Under the pieces are notes generated by a model, which was given only the letters and a program-made list of their open reading frames with translations, had not been told where the DNA came from and did no database searches. This document shows, piece after piece, positions 35,745 to 47,135 of a stretch of 64,000 bases of DNA. The position numbers and the translations under genes are program-made. Source of the DNA: Thinopyrum elongatum (Eukaryota > Streptophyta > Magnoliopsida > Poales > Poaceae). Each line of letters starts with the position of its first letter. Position 1 is the first letter of the stretch. The stretch covers positions 215,942,526 to 216,006,525 of the forward strand of contig CM022301.1 of NCBI GenBank assembly GCA_011799875.1, in the 5' to 3' direction.

Positions 35745-38700
35745 TTCTTATCTTTTACGCGAGCATCATTGAAATCATCATGCCTAGCTAAAAGGCATTA
35801 AAGAAAAGCGCTTGTTGGGAGACAACCCAACACTTTTACCTACTGTTTTTGTGTGTTCACATGATTATGCTACTGTAGTAATCATGTTTTATTGCTTTTG
35901 TTTCAATAAAGTGCCAAGTAAAGCCTTTGGGATAGTGTGGATGATAGTTGACTTGAATCTGTGCAAAAACAGAAACTTTTGCGCTCAGTCCAGGAATTTT
36001 GAAAATTCACTGGAACGTGCTTTTGATCTGAATTTTTTTACAGGTGATATATATACAAATTCTTTACGTTTTCCTTATTTTTCAGAATTTTTGGAGTAGC
36101 AGAAGTATGGTTGGAGTACAGATTACTACAGACTGTTCTGTTTTTGACAGATTCTGTTTTCAATGCATAGTTTGCTTGTTTTCTAGTTTCTATGGCTTAT
36201 ATTGCTCAATATAAATTGTGGAAATGATATGCTAAAGTAGTAATTGTGTGGAAACAATTATGAATCTTGTCTTTGACAGTACCAAAGTGAAATGGTTTGC
36301 TCTTTGTCATACTAACCTATCTCACGAAGTTCCGTTAAGTTTTGTGTGATTGAAGTTTTCAAGTTTTGGGTGAGATGTCGATATGAGGAGAATAAGGAGT
36401 GACAAGACCCTAAGATTTGGGATTCCCAAGGCACCCCAAGTTAAATATCCAAGCAACTAAGCTTGGGGATGCCCCGGAAGGCATCCCCTCTTTCGTCTTC
36501 AACATTATTGGTAACCTCACTTGGAGCTATATTTTCATTCGTCACATGATATGAGTTTTGCTTGGAGAGTCATTTTATTTTATTAGGATTTTCTTGCTAT
36601 TAGTTATAATAATGTTTTGCATCTTTTATTTCAATAAAAGTGGCAAGGATAGCCATCACCATGCTTTTTTTGCAAATATATGAGTTGCTGTTTCAAAATA
36701 GAAAGTTTATCGCTGTTGCAATAATTATCCAGAAAATTCAGAATGCGATAAAATGTTGAAACTTTTTGAACAATAAGATCGGATAAATTTTCTACAGTGT
36801 GGTAAATTTTCATAATTTTTGGAGTTTAAGAAGTATTGATACTCTTGCATTCTTTACAGACTATGCTGTTTTGGCAGATTGTTGTTATGTTTGCATATGT
36901 TTGCTTGTTTAATGATTCTATTTCAGGATAGGAGTATTAAATATGCAGAGGCATTTAGTATGAAATGTTGAATAATAATTTTAGTGATTTGCTGCAGTAG
37001 ATAATGATAAGGTTTTTGCATTGGTTTATACTAACTTATCTCACGAGTTCTTGTTGAGTTTTGTGTGGATGAAGTTTTTAAGATTTAGGGAAACCGTGAT
37101 ATAAAAGGAATTAACGAGACACAAAAGCTCAAGCTTGGGGATGCCCAAGGCATCCCAAGATAATATTTCAAGAAGTCTCAAGCATCTAAGCTTGGGGATG
37201 CCCCGGTAGGCATCCCACCTTTCTTCATCAACAATTATCGGTTAGTATCGGTTGAGCCTAAGTTTTTGCTTCTTCACATGAGTTGTGCTATTCTTGGAAT
37301 GTCATTTTGTTTTGTTTTGCTTGCTGTTTTATTAAAATACTTAGATCTGAAAGTTTTTAAATAAGAGAGAGTCCACAATTAGCTACCTATTTACTTAACT
37401 ACTCGCTTGATCTTCACTTATATCTTTTTGGCGTAGCTTGTCATTTACTCTTGTGCTTCACTTATATCCTATGAGTAAATTGTTGAATGAATTGAATATC
37501 ATGAAGTTGAAATTATATGTTCATATCATTCCTAGTGGTAGCTTCACATTGGGTTTAGAAAGTGAAATCTTTTGAGGCTTGACAATCACAATATTGGTCA
37601 TACAAGCAATTCATGAATGATTAGTAGAAGGAAGAGAACTTTCACATGCAAATACACTATCTTGGAAATCTTTTGTGATTGTGAGCCCCCATCATAATAT
37701 TATATGCCAAAATTGTTGACGTTGGACAAGGAAGACAACATAATGGTTTATGTTTGTTCATATTCACATAGAAGTTATATTGTCATAGATCCTTCAACAT
37801 GTGGTGCTTGCCCCCCATCTTTGCTAACCAAGAATTCCGCACTAAGTAGAGATACTACTTGTGCATCCAAAAACCCTTAAACCCAAATCTTATTTTCAAG
37901 AGTCCACCATACCTACATATGGATTGAGTAAGATCCCTCAAGTAAGTTGTCATCGGTGCAATAAGGCAATAAAAATTGCTTCTAAAAGTGTAAGATCATT
38001 TAGTGTAAGAGAAAATTGAGCATTGTACGAACTTGTGATGGTAAAGAAATAAAAGCAACAAACTACATAATAAAGGTTGCCATCACAAGGGGCAATATAA
38101 CATGACGTTCTTTTGCACTAAGGGGTTGAGCATACAAACAAATAAGCGCATGACAACCTCTACTTCCCTCTGCGAAGGGCCTATCTTTTACTTTTATGTA
38201 TTTACTTTTATGAAAGAGTCAAAGTTTTTCTCTCTATTCCTTTTTATTTTTCTCCTTTGGCAAGCATCATGTGGTGAGGAAAAATCTAGGCACATATGTC
38301 CAGTTGGATATGGGTGGCATAAGTTATTATTGTTGACATCACCCTTGAGGTGAATACGTTGGGAGGCAAAATTATAAGCCCCTATCTTTCTATGTGTCCG
38401 GTTGAAACGTTTTGCTCATGTGTATGCGGTGAGTGTTAGCAATCATAGAAGATTATATGATGGTTGAGTATGTGGAGCTCTTACTTAGACTCTGTTGAAT
38501 AAGTTGAATTGCAATTGTTTGGTGAGTGAGAACATAGGTTGTTGAGTTTCAAGAGAATTCATTGTTTGAACCTTAACATGTGAATTGGTTGCTACTTTAA
38601 CATGAGAAGTTTTATAAGAAAGAACTGCTGTTATGATGCTAGGAAAACTGATTGAAATTGTCATTGATCAAACTTGTGCACTTTGCTAGCATTCACACTT

Positions 38701-38747
38701 CATAAATTATTTCTTTTATCATTTACCTACTCGAGGACGAGTAGGAA
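35745..38747 (+). other. 3' noncoding region of H
   Basis: About 3 kb without a credible coding frame. It contains the post-stop hairpin pair (35780-35832), the word AAGCTTGGGGATGC at 36459, 37131 and 37188, a stem-loop with the CTTCACTTATAT loop (37443-37480) and the AAGTAG/CTACTT hairpin (37839-37864). Counterparts are in element C. Confidence 0.75.
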
Positions 38748-38749
38748 TT

Positions 38750-38763
38750 AAGCTTGGGGATGC
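38750..38763 (+). other. Polypurine tract of H
   Basis: AAGCTTGGGGATGC directly abuts the 3' LTR, as in element C at 43473-43486. Confidence 0.8.
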
Positions 38764-40325
38764 TGATACGTCTCCAACGTATCTATAATTTATGAAGTAT
38801 TCATGCTGTTATATTATCATTCTTGGATGTTTTACAATCATTTTATAGCAACTTTATATCATTTTTTTGGGACTAACCTATTGACCCAATGCCCAGTGCA
38901 TGTTGTTGTTTTTGCTTGTTTTTTACATCGCAGGAAATCAATATCAAACGGAGTCCAAACACCGTGAAACTTTTTGTGGATTTTTTATGGACCAGAAGAC
39001 ATCCAATGGGCCAGAGCAGCACCTGGGGGTGCCCCGAGGGGGGCACAACCCACCAGGGCGCGCCTGGGGGCCCAAGCGCGCCCAGGTGGGTTGTGCCCAC
39101 CTCGGTGGCCTCCCGCACCCCCTCTTCGCCCTATAAATCATCAAATATTCCAAAAACCCTCGGGGCAACCCTAGATCAGAAGTTTCGCCATCGCAAGGCC
39201 TCTGTATCCACGAGATCCAATCTAGACCCCGTTTCGGCACCCTGCCGAGGGGGAGATCATCATCGGTGGCCATCTTCATCATCCCGGCGGCCACCACTAT
39301 GAGGAGGGAGTAGTCCACCCTCGGGGTTGAGGGTTTGTACCAGTAGCTATGTGTTTAATCTCTCTCTCTCTCTCTCTCGTGTTCTTGAGATGTCACGATC
39401 TTGATGTATCACGGGCTTTGTTAATATAGTCGGATCATATGGTGTTTTCCCCTCTCTATCTTGTTGTGATGAATTGAGTTTTCCCTTTGAGATTTTGTTT
39501 TATCCGACTGAATACTTTTATGAATTTGAGAGCATTTGATATATGTCTTGCATACTAATACCTGTGGTGACAATGGGGTGTTATATTGATTCACTTGATA
39601 TATGTTTTGGCACTCAACTCGCGGATTCCCGAGGTGACATTGGGGTAATCTATGCATAGGGGTTGATGCACGTTCTTGTCTTTGTTTCTCTGGTAGAAAT
39701 CTTGGGGCACTCTTTGAGGTTCTTTGTGTTGGATTGAGCATTACGAATCTAAATTTGCTTTGGTGTTATTTTAGTACGAACTCTTGGATAGATCGATCGA
39801 AAAGAATAGCTTTGAGGTGGTTTCGTACCCTACAAACAATTTATTCTTATGTTCTCCGCTAGATAGGAACTTTGGAGTGATTCTTCATCGCACGTTGAGG
39901 GATGGTTATATGATCCAATTATATTAGCATTGTTGAGAGATTGCACTAGCGAAAGTACGGACCCTAGGCCTTGTTTTCAAGCATTGCAATACCGTTTGTG
40001 ATCCGTTTTACCAATTGCTACCTTGCTATTTTTTTCAGATTACAAAAATATATTTCTACCATCCATATTACACTTTTATCACCATCTCTTCACCGAACTA
40101 GTGCACCTATACAATTTGCCATTGTATTGGGTGTGTTGGGGACACAAGAGACTTTTTATTATTTGGTTGCAGGGTTGTTTGAGAGAGACCATCTTCATCC
40201 TACACCTCCCATGGATTGATAAACCTTAGGTCATCCACTTGAGGGAAATTTGCTACTGTCCTACAAAACTCTGCGCTTGGAGGCCCAACACGAGTCTACA
40301 AGAACAAGTTGTGTAGTAGACATCA
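38764..40325 (+). repeat. 3' LTR of H (1562 bp)
   Basis: Pairs with 33120-34678. It is followed by the right ACCCT duplication (40326-40330). A TC-dinucleotide run near 39359-39378 is longer than in the 5' LTR. Confidence 0.95.
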
Positions 40326-40330
40326 ACCCT

Positions 40331-42343
40331 TATCATTGCCACTCTTCTTTCCCTTGTTGGATTTTTCATCATCAGATCCAGGATCTTTGGTGGTATCAGA
40401 GTCGGCATATTTGATGAGAGCCGCCATGAGCTCTCCCATGTCATTACAATGACGCTTAAGCCGCCCAAGCTTCTGCTTGAGGGGGTAAAATGACAGTTCT
40501 TCTCCAAGACCAGAACCGCCTGACCCGCCGCAATACTGTCTGAAGAATGCATAATAGCTGAGACCCGCTGGACCCAATGATGAGCCGACTCATCCTCACG
40601 CTGCACACAATTATCAAGATCAATAATCGTCAAAGGTTGCTTGCACGTTCCTTTAAAATTCTGAATGAACCGTGCTTTCAACTCTACCCATGAATTGATA
40701 GAGTCGGTGGGTAATCCTTTTAACCAGGTCCGAGCTGGCCCGTCCAACATCATGGTAAAGTACTTAGCACACACAACATCATTGACATCCAGCATCTCCA
40801 TGGCTAACTCATAACTCTCAATCCAGGCCTCAGGGGGGAGATCAGCTGTATAGTTAGCCACCTTGCGAGGACCCTTAAAATCCTTAGGCAAACGTTCACT
40901 ACGTAGTGCTGGTAATAAACAAGGCACTCCAATAGATCTGGAAATTATACCAGCCCCTACTGACGCCGAAGGGGTCACCGGAGGCTGTTGATAAGCCCCC
41001 AGCTGAGCCGCCGCTGCTGCATCCGCCTCTCAGCGGGCTCTGGCATCATCCACAATCGCTTGAGCATGAGTGAGGGGCGGGTTATTCCCACGGGGCGGGT
41101 CATTTTGATTTGGTCGACGTTGACGCTCGCAACTGGAAACCGTCGGCGACTCAATGCGTCAGCTGTAACTGCGGCTTGGGAGGGGGGTCGAATGCACCCT
41201 CTCACGACTATGTGTATATTTCTCCTGCTGTGCGACTGCTGTCCGTAAGAGCTCAATTGCGTTCCGTGCCTCAACTGCAAAAGGTGTCTCATCTGCGATA
41301 GGGATTGCCTTGAGATGGGTAGCCGCTGCTATCATGTTATCCACCGGGTTAGAATAATGACCAGATGGTGTGGAAAAATGCTGGGGCAGGGTTTGATCCC
41401 GATGGGGCGGGTCTGGTAATCGGGGCTGAGCCGCCGCCCCGCTCCCTAGGACTTCAGCCGCCCGGGCTGTGCCTGGTGGGTTACTCGGCCCCGCACCAGG
41501 TGTGTTAAAAAGGTTCCGCGCCTCATACTGTGCAGGAAAACGGGTCTGATACCTTCTTTGAAGAACTGCATTAGAGGCGTTTTGATCCAAACTTAAGCGA
41601 AAAGCCACTGCTCTGATACGCTGTGACTTAGCATCCATCTGGGCTCGTTCCTCTGCCATCCTGATATTCTCTGCATTAAGATCCTCCTGGGCTTTGGCCA
41701 CCTCATCTCGCACCTTTGCAACTTCCGCATTATGCTGTGCTTGATTCGCTACAGTAACTTCTGTGGCTAACAGAGTCGTCAAAGTGACCAAGAGTTTAGG
41801 CAAAACCTGAGTCGGCAGCCAAGCTGAGCCGCCAGCCCCAGCTGTCACATCAGCCGTTGATCCAGACATCATAGCGGCAGCTGTCGATGAGTTGAGAACC
41901 AGCATAGTGCCAGCCATGAAGACAGCGGCCCTATACGGTAGCTCATAGGGGTCCAGAATACTGTCGCCATCGGAATAGCCCCCAAGCCCGATGTCCTGGA
42001 TCTGGTAGATTGACTCTGTTTCCCCGGTTGAAGACTCATCACCTGAATAGATGGCCGTCTCTCCACCAGATGTACAATCTTCCTCAAGATCTACCCCGTG
42101 AACAAAGCCAATGAAAACGTGCTTCCGGCCGGGTTGAACCTTGGCGGATCGCGCGCACTGAGCCGTCTCGACGATGTCGATGCAGATGTCCGGCTCAGAC
42201 TCTGACTCACCGATCTTGCCGATGAATACGTGAATTCCGCCAAAGGGGACCCGGTACCCGTACTCGATTGAGTCGGCCTCGGGGCCCCAGCCAGCGTCGT
42301 CGATGTAGAGCTTGCCGTGGCGACTCTTAGTCATCCGGCCCAT
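40331..42343 (-). pseudogene. gag of element F, N-terminal and capsid parts
   Basis: ATG at 42343 (MGRMTKSRHGKLYIDDAGW), about 60 bases past the primer site. The frame is open upstream too, but that part overlaps the primer site. An acidic N-terminus is followed by a predicted coiled coil (about 41720-41560, rich in Glu, Ala and Gln) and a Pro-rich stretch ending at a stop near 41159. A frameshifted continuation holds the capsid domain (PRKVANYTADLPPEAWIESY and ARTWLKGLP, about 40880-40700), with another shift near 40560. H interrupts it at 40330; the rest resumes at 33114. It would have formed F's particle. Confidence 0.82.
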
Positions 42344-42402
42344 GGCGTATCCTTTGATCCCTGGGAAATTTCCCTTCAAGAACTCGAAACCACCATGCTC
42401 TA

Positions 42403-42420
42403 GCCCCACGGTGGGCGCCA
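42403..42420 (-). other. Primer binding site of F, tRNA-Lys
   Basis: TGGCGCCCACCGTGGGGC on the minus strand, two bases after the LTR, is the complement of the plant tRNA-Lys(CUU) 3' end. Confidence 0.9.
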
Positions 42421-42422
42421 AC

Positions 42423-42977
42423 TGTCATGGTTTTATCATGGCAGATGCCCTTGTGAAAGGACTTAGGTGTGGAGCCATCACAACATACGTTAGCTCGAAG
42501 GGGTTGAACGGGACAAAGGACACAAGGTTTACCCAGGTTCGGCCCCTCACAACAAGGTAAAAGCCTACTCCTGCTTTTGTTGACTATAGCTTGAATATCG
42601 ATTACAAGGGAGCAAAATCACTTGACCTAGCTCTCGATCAATTGTTTCTTAACCTAACCCGCCGCAGGGTCTCGCCTTTATATACACAGGTCAAGGCCGT
42701 GGTCTTACAAGAGTCCAAGCCGGATCACACAACGTGACCAACTCGATTTCTAAGTCGCCCTGCCTTGCTAGGCAAGTCGCCGTCATGGCAGCTCATACCT
42801 TCCGAGTCATGATCCTACCACCAGGTCTTGGGCCTTCAACAGGCCCATCTTGTAAGCCGCCACCAGTCTTCATGTTTAATCTTCTTGGACCTACTTGGGC
42901 CTTCTTCATACTAAGTCGCCAACGGTGTAACCCGGCCCCTCCTGGGCGGGTCACACCTTGGGGTTATATCCCCAACA
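42423..42977 (-). repeat. 5' LTR of element F (555 bp)
   Basis: Pairs with 22124-22678. It is the promoter-bearing LTR for gag-pol because gag lies just past it on the minus strand. Confidence 0.95.
42676..42684 (-). promoter_or_regulatory. TATA box of F's 5' LTR
   Basis: TATATAAAG on the minus strand, also present in the 3' LTR at 22377-22385. Confidence 0.65.
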
Positions 42978-43472
42978 GTACCCGGTCATTTTCGTTGACG
43001 GGAAAAGCATGCCTCTCAAAATATTGTATCTCTCAATTTAAGCTTTGAGCTCTGGCACCTCTACAAATCTCTGCTTCCCTTTGCAAAGGGACTATCTATT
43101 TACTTTTATGTAATTTTTATTTTTATTTGAGTCTCCATCTTCTCTTATAAAGCACCAACTAGGGAGCACTATGATCATACTTGTGCATTTTGTGTAGCTA
43201 ATATTCGAGTGTGTTTCGTGAATGGATTAATGATTGAGCATGATGGGCTAGGGATAACTTTCCTTAGTGTTGATATTTTGAAATACATGGTTTCTTGTTG
43301 ATATGCTTGAGTATTGAAGTCTTCATGTCAAAACTAGACTATTGCTTTGAACCATCTAAAAGTCCAAATGTCCATGCTACAAAAGAAAAGAATATGTGAT
43401 GAACATGTTAGGGAGCATTCCACATCAAATTTCTGTTTTTATCATTTACCTACTCGAGGACAAGCAGGAATT
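42978..43472 (+). other. 3' noncoding tail of element C, right of F
   Basis: Continuation of C after F. No coding frame. It ends in a CTCGAGGACAAGCAGGAATT-type stretch shared with H, before the polypurine tract. Confidence 0.8.
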
Positions 43473-43486
43473 AAGCTTGGGGATGC
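43473..43486 (+). other. Polypurine tract of element C
   Basis: AAGCTTGGGGATGC directly before the 3' LTR, identical to H's. Confidence 0.8.
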
Positions 43487-44822
43487 TGATACGTCTCCAA
43501 CGTATCTATAATTTTTTTATTGTTCCATGCTGTTATATTATCATTCTTGGATGTTTTACAATCATTTTATAGCAACTTTGTATCATTTTTTGGGACTAAC
43601 CTATTGACATAGTGCCCAGTGCCTAGTGCCAGTTGCTTTTTTTTGCTTATTTTTACTCCGCCGCGGAATATCCCTATCAAACGGAGTCCAAGCGCAGCAA
43701 AACTTTTTGGAGATTTTTTTGGACCAGAAGACAACTTGGAGCCAAGGAAGTACCGGTGAGTAGTTCAACATAGACCTACGGGTCCGTAGGCAAGAGCTAG
43801 ATGGCTTCTTCTCTCTTTTTGATTCTCAATACAATGGTCTCTTGGAGATCTATTCGATGTAATGACTTTTTGCGGTGTGTTCGTTGGGATCCGATGAAGT
43901 TTGAGTTTATGATCAGATCTATATCCACGAATATTATTTGAGTCTTCTTTGATCTCTTTTATTTATGATTATTTATAGCCTCATATTTCTTCTCCGAATC
44001 TTTGGTTTAGTTAGGCCAACTAGATTGATTTTTCTTGCAATGGGAAGAGGTGCTTTGTGATGGGTTCGATCTTGCGGTGTCCTCACCCAGTGACAGAAGG
44101 GGTAGCGAGGCACGCATGTATCGTTGCTATTAAGGATAAAAGGATGGGGTCTATTCCTACATGAATAGATCTTGTCTACATCATGTCATCATTCTTATTG
44201 CATTACTCCGTTTCTCCATGAACTTAATACACTAGATGCATGCTGGATAGCGGTCGATGTGTGGAGTAATAGTAGTAGATGCAGGTAGGAGTCGGTCTAC
44301 TAATCTTGGATGTGATGCCTATATTCATGATCATTGCCTTGGATATCATCATAATTATTTGTTCTTCTATCAATTGCCCAACAGTAATTTGTTCACCCAC
44401 CGTATGCTATTTTCTCGAGAGGAACCACTAGTGAAATGTACGGCCCCCGGGTCTATCTTTTATCATATTGCTTTCAGATCTATCTTTTATCCTTTTTGTT
44501 TTCAGATCTATTATTCCAAAAACCCAAAAATACCTTGCAGCACTTTTTCTTTACTTATTTTATTTCGTGTTTTATTCAGATCTATTTATCCAATCTCATA
44601 CAAATTAATCTATCTTTTTACCGAGGAGGGATTGACAACCCCTCTTATGCGTCGGGTTGCAAGTATTTGTTCTTTGTGTGTAGGTACTGTTTACATAGTG
44701 TTGATTGGTTCTCCTACTGGATTGATACCTTGGTTTCATATCTGAGGGAAATACTTACCGTAGCTATGATGCATCATCCCTTCCTCTTTGGGGAAATACT
44801 GACGCAGTCTCAAGCCACGTCA
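43487..44822 (+). repeat. 3' LTR of element C (1336 bp), lacking the core promoter segment
   Basis: TGATACGTCTCC to CCACGTCA. Compared with solo LTR G of the same subfamily, the stretch between AGTACC (near 43750) and GTGAGTAGTTC (near 43756) is missing. That stretch holds the inverted repeat and TATA box in G and H. CCTACGG-GT-CCGTAGG at 43775-43790 is a perfect hairpin. Confidence 0.92.
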
Positions 44823-46641
44823 ACGCTCCGGTTGTTTCATTTGAACGATAACCCCTATCTTCTCAGGGTTGGCATCGATCCCATGTTCGGAAACGAGGAA
44901 ACCGAGTAATTTGCTTGTGGGTATGCCGAATGTACATTTAGCCGGATTGAGCTCGATGCCAAAAGTGCGTAAGTTCGTGAAGGTCTCGGCAAGGTCAGTC
45001 AGGAGGTCGGAACATTTCCTGTACTTGACCACGATTTCATCCATATAGGCCTCCATGTTCCGACTGATCTGCTTCCGCAAGCACTTCTGAATCATACGCT
45101 GAAACATGGCCCCAACATTTTTCAATCCAAATGGCATAGTGATGTAACAAAACACCCGAATGGGGTGATGAACACTGTTTTTATTTCATCAGGACCATAC
45201 ATTCGGATCTGGTGGTACCCGAAGTACGCATCCAGAAACGATAACCGCTCACACCCGGCAGTAGAATCTACTATCTGATCTATGCGAGGGAGAGTGAAAT
45301 GATCATTCGGGCAGGCCCAATTGATGTGCTTAAAATCAATACACATTCGGAGGGAGTTATTCTTTTTCGGCACCATGACGACGTTGGCGAGCCACTCGGA
45401 GTGGTACACCTCTCGGATGAATTCAGCGGCCAAAAGCCACGCTATCTCCTCACCACCACCTTGTGCTTTTCAGTGGAAGATTGTCGAAGGTGCTCCTTGA
45501 CAGGCTTTATCTTTGAGTGGACACGGAGTCTGTGTTCGACCAGTTCTCTGGGAACACCCAGCATGTCAGCAAGCTTCCATGCGAAGATGTCCTAGTTCTC
45601 ACGGAGGAACTGGACGAGCTCGCTTTCCTATTTGCTGTCAAGGGTGGTGGAGATGTTGGTCGGGGCGGCATTCGGGTCCTCAAGATGAATGTGCACTGGC
45701 TTCGTCTCCCGTGCTGACTGGAAAGCGGATTCCACAGTCACCTTTTTGGACTTCAGCAGTTCACTCGAATCCACCGCCTTCTTGTACTCATCTAACTCGG
45801 CCATTGCCATCTATTCGTCGGTGATTTGGGAGCCCTTCTGAAGACATTCTTTGGCCAGCTTCCGATCGCCTGTCATGGTGATCACGCCTTTCGGTCCTGG
45901 CATCTTAAGCTTAAGATACACGTAACAAGGACGGGCCATGAAACATGCGTAGGCAGGCCTACCCAGGATGGTGTGGTAAGCACTCCGTAAGTCTACCACC
46001 TCGAAAGTGAGCCATTCCTTTCAGAAATTCTTCTCTTCGGTGAATACAACGTCGAGGGTGATATGTCCGAGTGATTTGGCCTTCTTCCCAGGGATTACCC
46101 TATGGAACTGCATATTGCTCTTGCTGAGTCATGACATCGGAATGCGCATTGCCTCCAATGTGTCGGCGTAAATAATGTTGAGCCCGCTGCCTCCGTCCAT
46201 CGGGACTTTGCGCAGTCGGACGCCTCCGACGGCCGGATCAACCACCAAAGCCTGCCGCCCATGGGTAGGAATGTGGGCTGGGTGGTCCGACTGATCGAAG
46301 TTCACTGGCATCTTGGCCCAGTCGAGGTATTTGGTGACAGTCGGAACTGCCATGTTGAGCTCTCGGTTAATAACCTTAAGGCGACTCTTGCTTCCAACGT
46401 CGGCGAAGATCATCAAGACTTTCTTGATGTTGGGGTACCCGGAAGTACCTTTGCCTCCGGCGTCGTCTTTGTCTTCACCCTTGTCCCCGAAGGAATCCTG
46501 CCGCATCTCTTGCTTCAGGAGTCGGCACTCCCGAGTGGTGTGCTTGGGCAAAATCAAATTACCCTCCTCATCTTTCTTAGTATGGATCTGGCAGGGTTGA
46601 TCAAGGATGTCACTCTTCTGGGTGACTTGCTTTCTCCCCTT
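44823..46641 (-). pseudogene. gag end, protease and RT of element A, broken
   Basis: Read right to left. A short gag tail with Cys/His residues is followed by protease with MDGGSGLNIIY (Asp at 46195-46197), a spacer with LGRPAYACFMARPCYVYLK, and RT with SFLDAYFGYHQI, MPFGLKN and the active site YMDEIVVK (45036-45047). The second catalytic Asp is Glu, so this RT would be inactive. Stops and shifts occur near 46129, 45811, 45628, 45450 and 45140. The C-terminal part of RT is cut at 44823 by C. Confidence 0.88.
46637..46641. repeat. Left target-site duplication of B (CCCTT)
   Basis: CCCTT recurs at 52493-52497 immediately after B's other LTR. Confidence 0.93.
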
Positions 46642-47124
46642 TGTCGGTGTCAAAACCGACAGACCTCGGGGTAGGGGGTCCCGAGCTGTGGATCTAGGAT
46701 CGATGGTAACAGAGACGATGAACACGGTGTTTTACCCAGGTTCGGGCCCTCTCTATGGAGGTAAAACCCTACGTCCTGCTCTTGTTTATATTGATGAAGT
46801 ATCAAGGTATAGAGTTGATCTACCTCGAGATCATATGTTGTGGTCTAAACCCAAGGGGTATGATGAGTAATGTCATAATCTATCTATCAACGAGCCTGGC
46901 CTCGGCTTATATAATGTACCGGAGGCCTAGGATAACAAGAGTCCTAGTCGGCTACGTTGGTGGAGAGGAGTCCTTGTCTTGATCACCAAGTCTTGTGGAA
47001 TCTTCCTCGTATATGTCATCGGCTGTCCGAACTGGCCCATTAGTAAACCGCCACGGGGGTCCTCAGCCCAACCCACTAGTCGGGAGACGACATGGTGAGT
47101 ACCCCCTAGTCCAGGACACCGTCA
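46642..47124 (-). repeat. 3' LTR of B (483 bp)
   Basis: Minus strand reads TGACGGTGTCC to GACACCGACA. A TATA candidate TATATAAG lies at 46906-46913 (minus). Confidence 0.95.
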
Positions 47125-47135
47125 GTAGCCCCCTG
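47125..47135 (-). other. Polypurine tract of B
   Basis: CAGGGGGCTAC on the minus strand, touching the LTR. Confidence 0.75.

Larger units (their letters stand above)
33120..40325 (+). mobile_element. Element H: non-autonomous gypsy (Sabrina/WHAM-like), complete
   Basis: 7206 bp with LTRs 33120-34678 and 38764-40325 and a perfect ACCCT duplication. It has a tRNA-Asp primer site, a remnant reading frame (34805-35744), a long 3' noncoding region and a polypurine tract. There is no RT, RNase H, integrase, protease or capsid. The noncoding parts are related to those of element C, so both belong to one superfamily. H is inserted in the gag of F and is the youngest layer of that stack. Confidence 0.95.
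22124..42977 (-). mobile_element. Element F: Tat-lineage Ty3/gypsy with antisense gene, interrupted by H
   Basis: Two 555-bp LTRs (22124-22678 and 42423-42977) bound it. The minus strand reads right to left: 5' LTR, tRNA-Lys primer site, gag, protease, RT, RNase H, second RNase H, integrase, then a long 3' part carrying a gene on the opposite strand. Without H and one copy of its duplicated target the element is about 13.6 kb. Flanks are GTACA (22119-22123) and GTACC (42978-42982), a five-base duplication with one mismatch. A second RNase H and an antisense gene are known Tat/Ogre features (family knowledge). Confidence 0.92.
17099..44822 (+). mobile_element. Element C: non-autonomous gypsy (Sabrina/WHAM-like), split by E and F
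   Basis: Pieces in order: 5' LTR remainder 17099-17999, tRNA-Asp-type primer site, gag-protease 18218-20294, 3' noncoding part 20295-22123 that resumes at 42978 after element F, polypurine tract, and 3' LTR 43487-44822. The remainder of the 5' LTR matches 43921-44822 of the 3' LTR. There is no RT, RNase H or integrase between protease and 3' LTR, so mobilisation would need enzymes from a relative. C is inserted in element A, whose sequence starts at 44823. C's left end is beyond the window. Confidence 0.88.

Noticed and set aside
42344..42421. Extension of F's gag frame upstream to 42421
   Set aside because: It would start at TTG inside the primer binding site; the first ATG at 42343 is the reasonable start.
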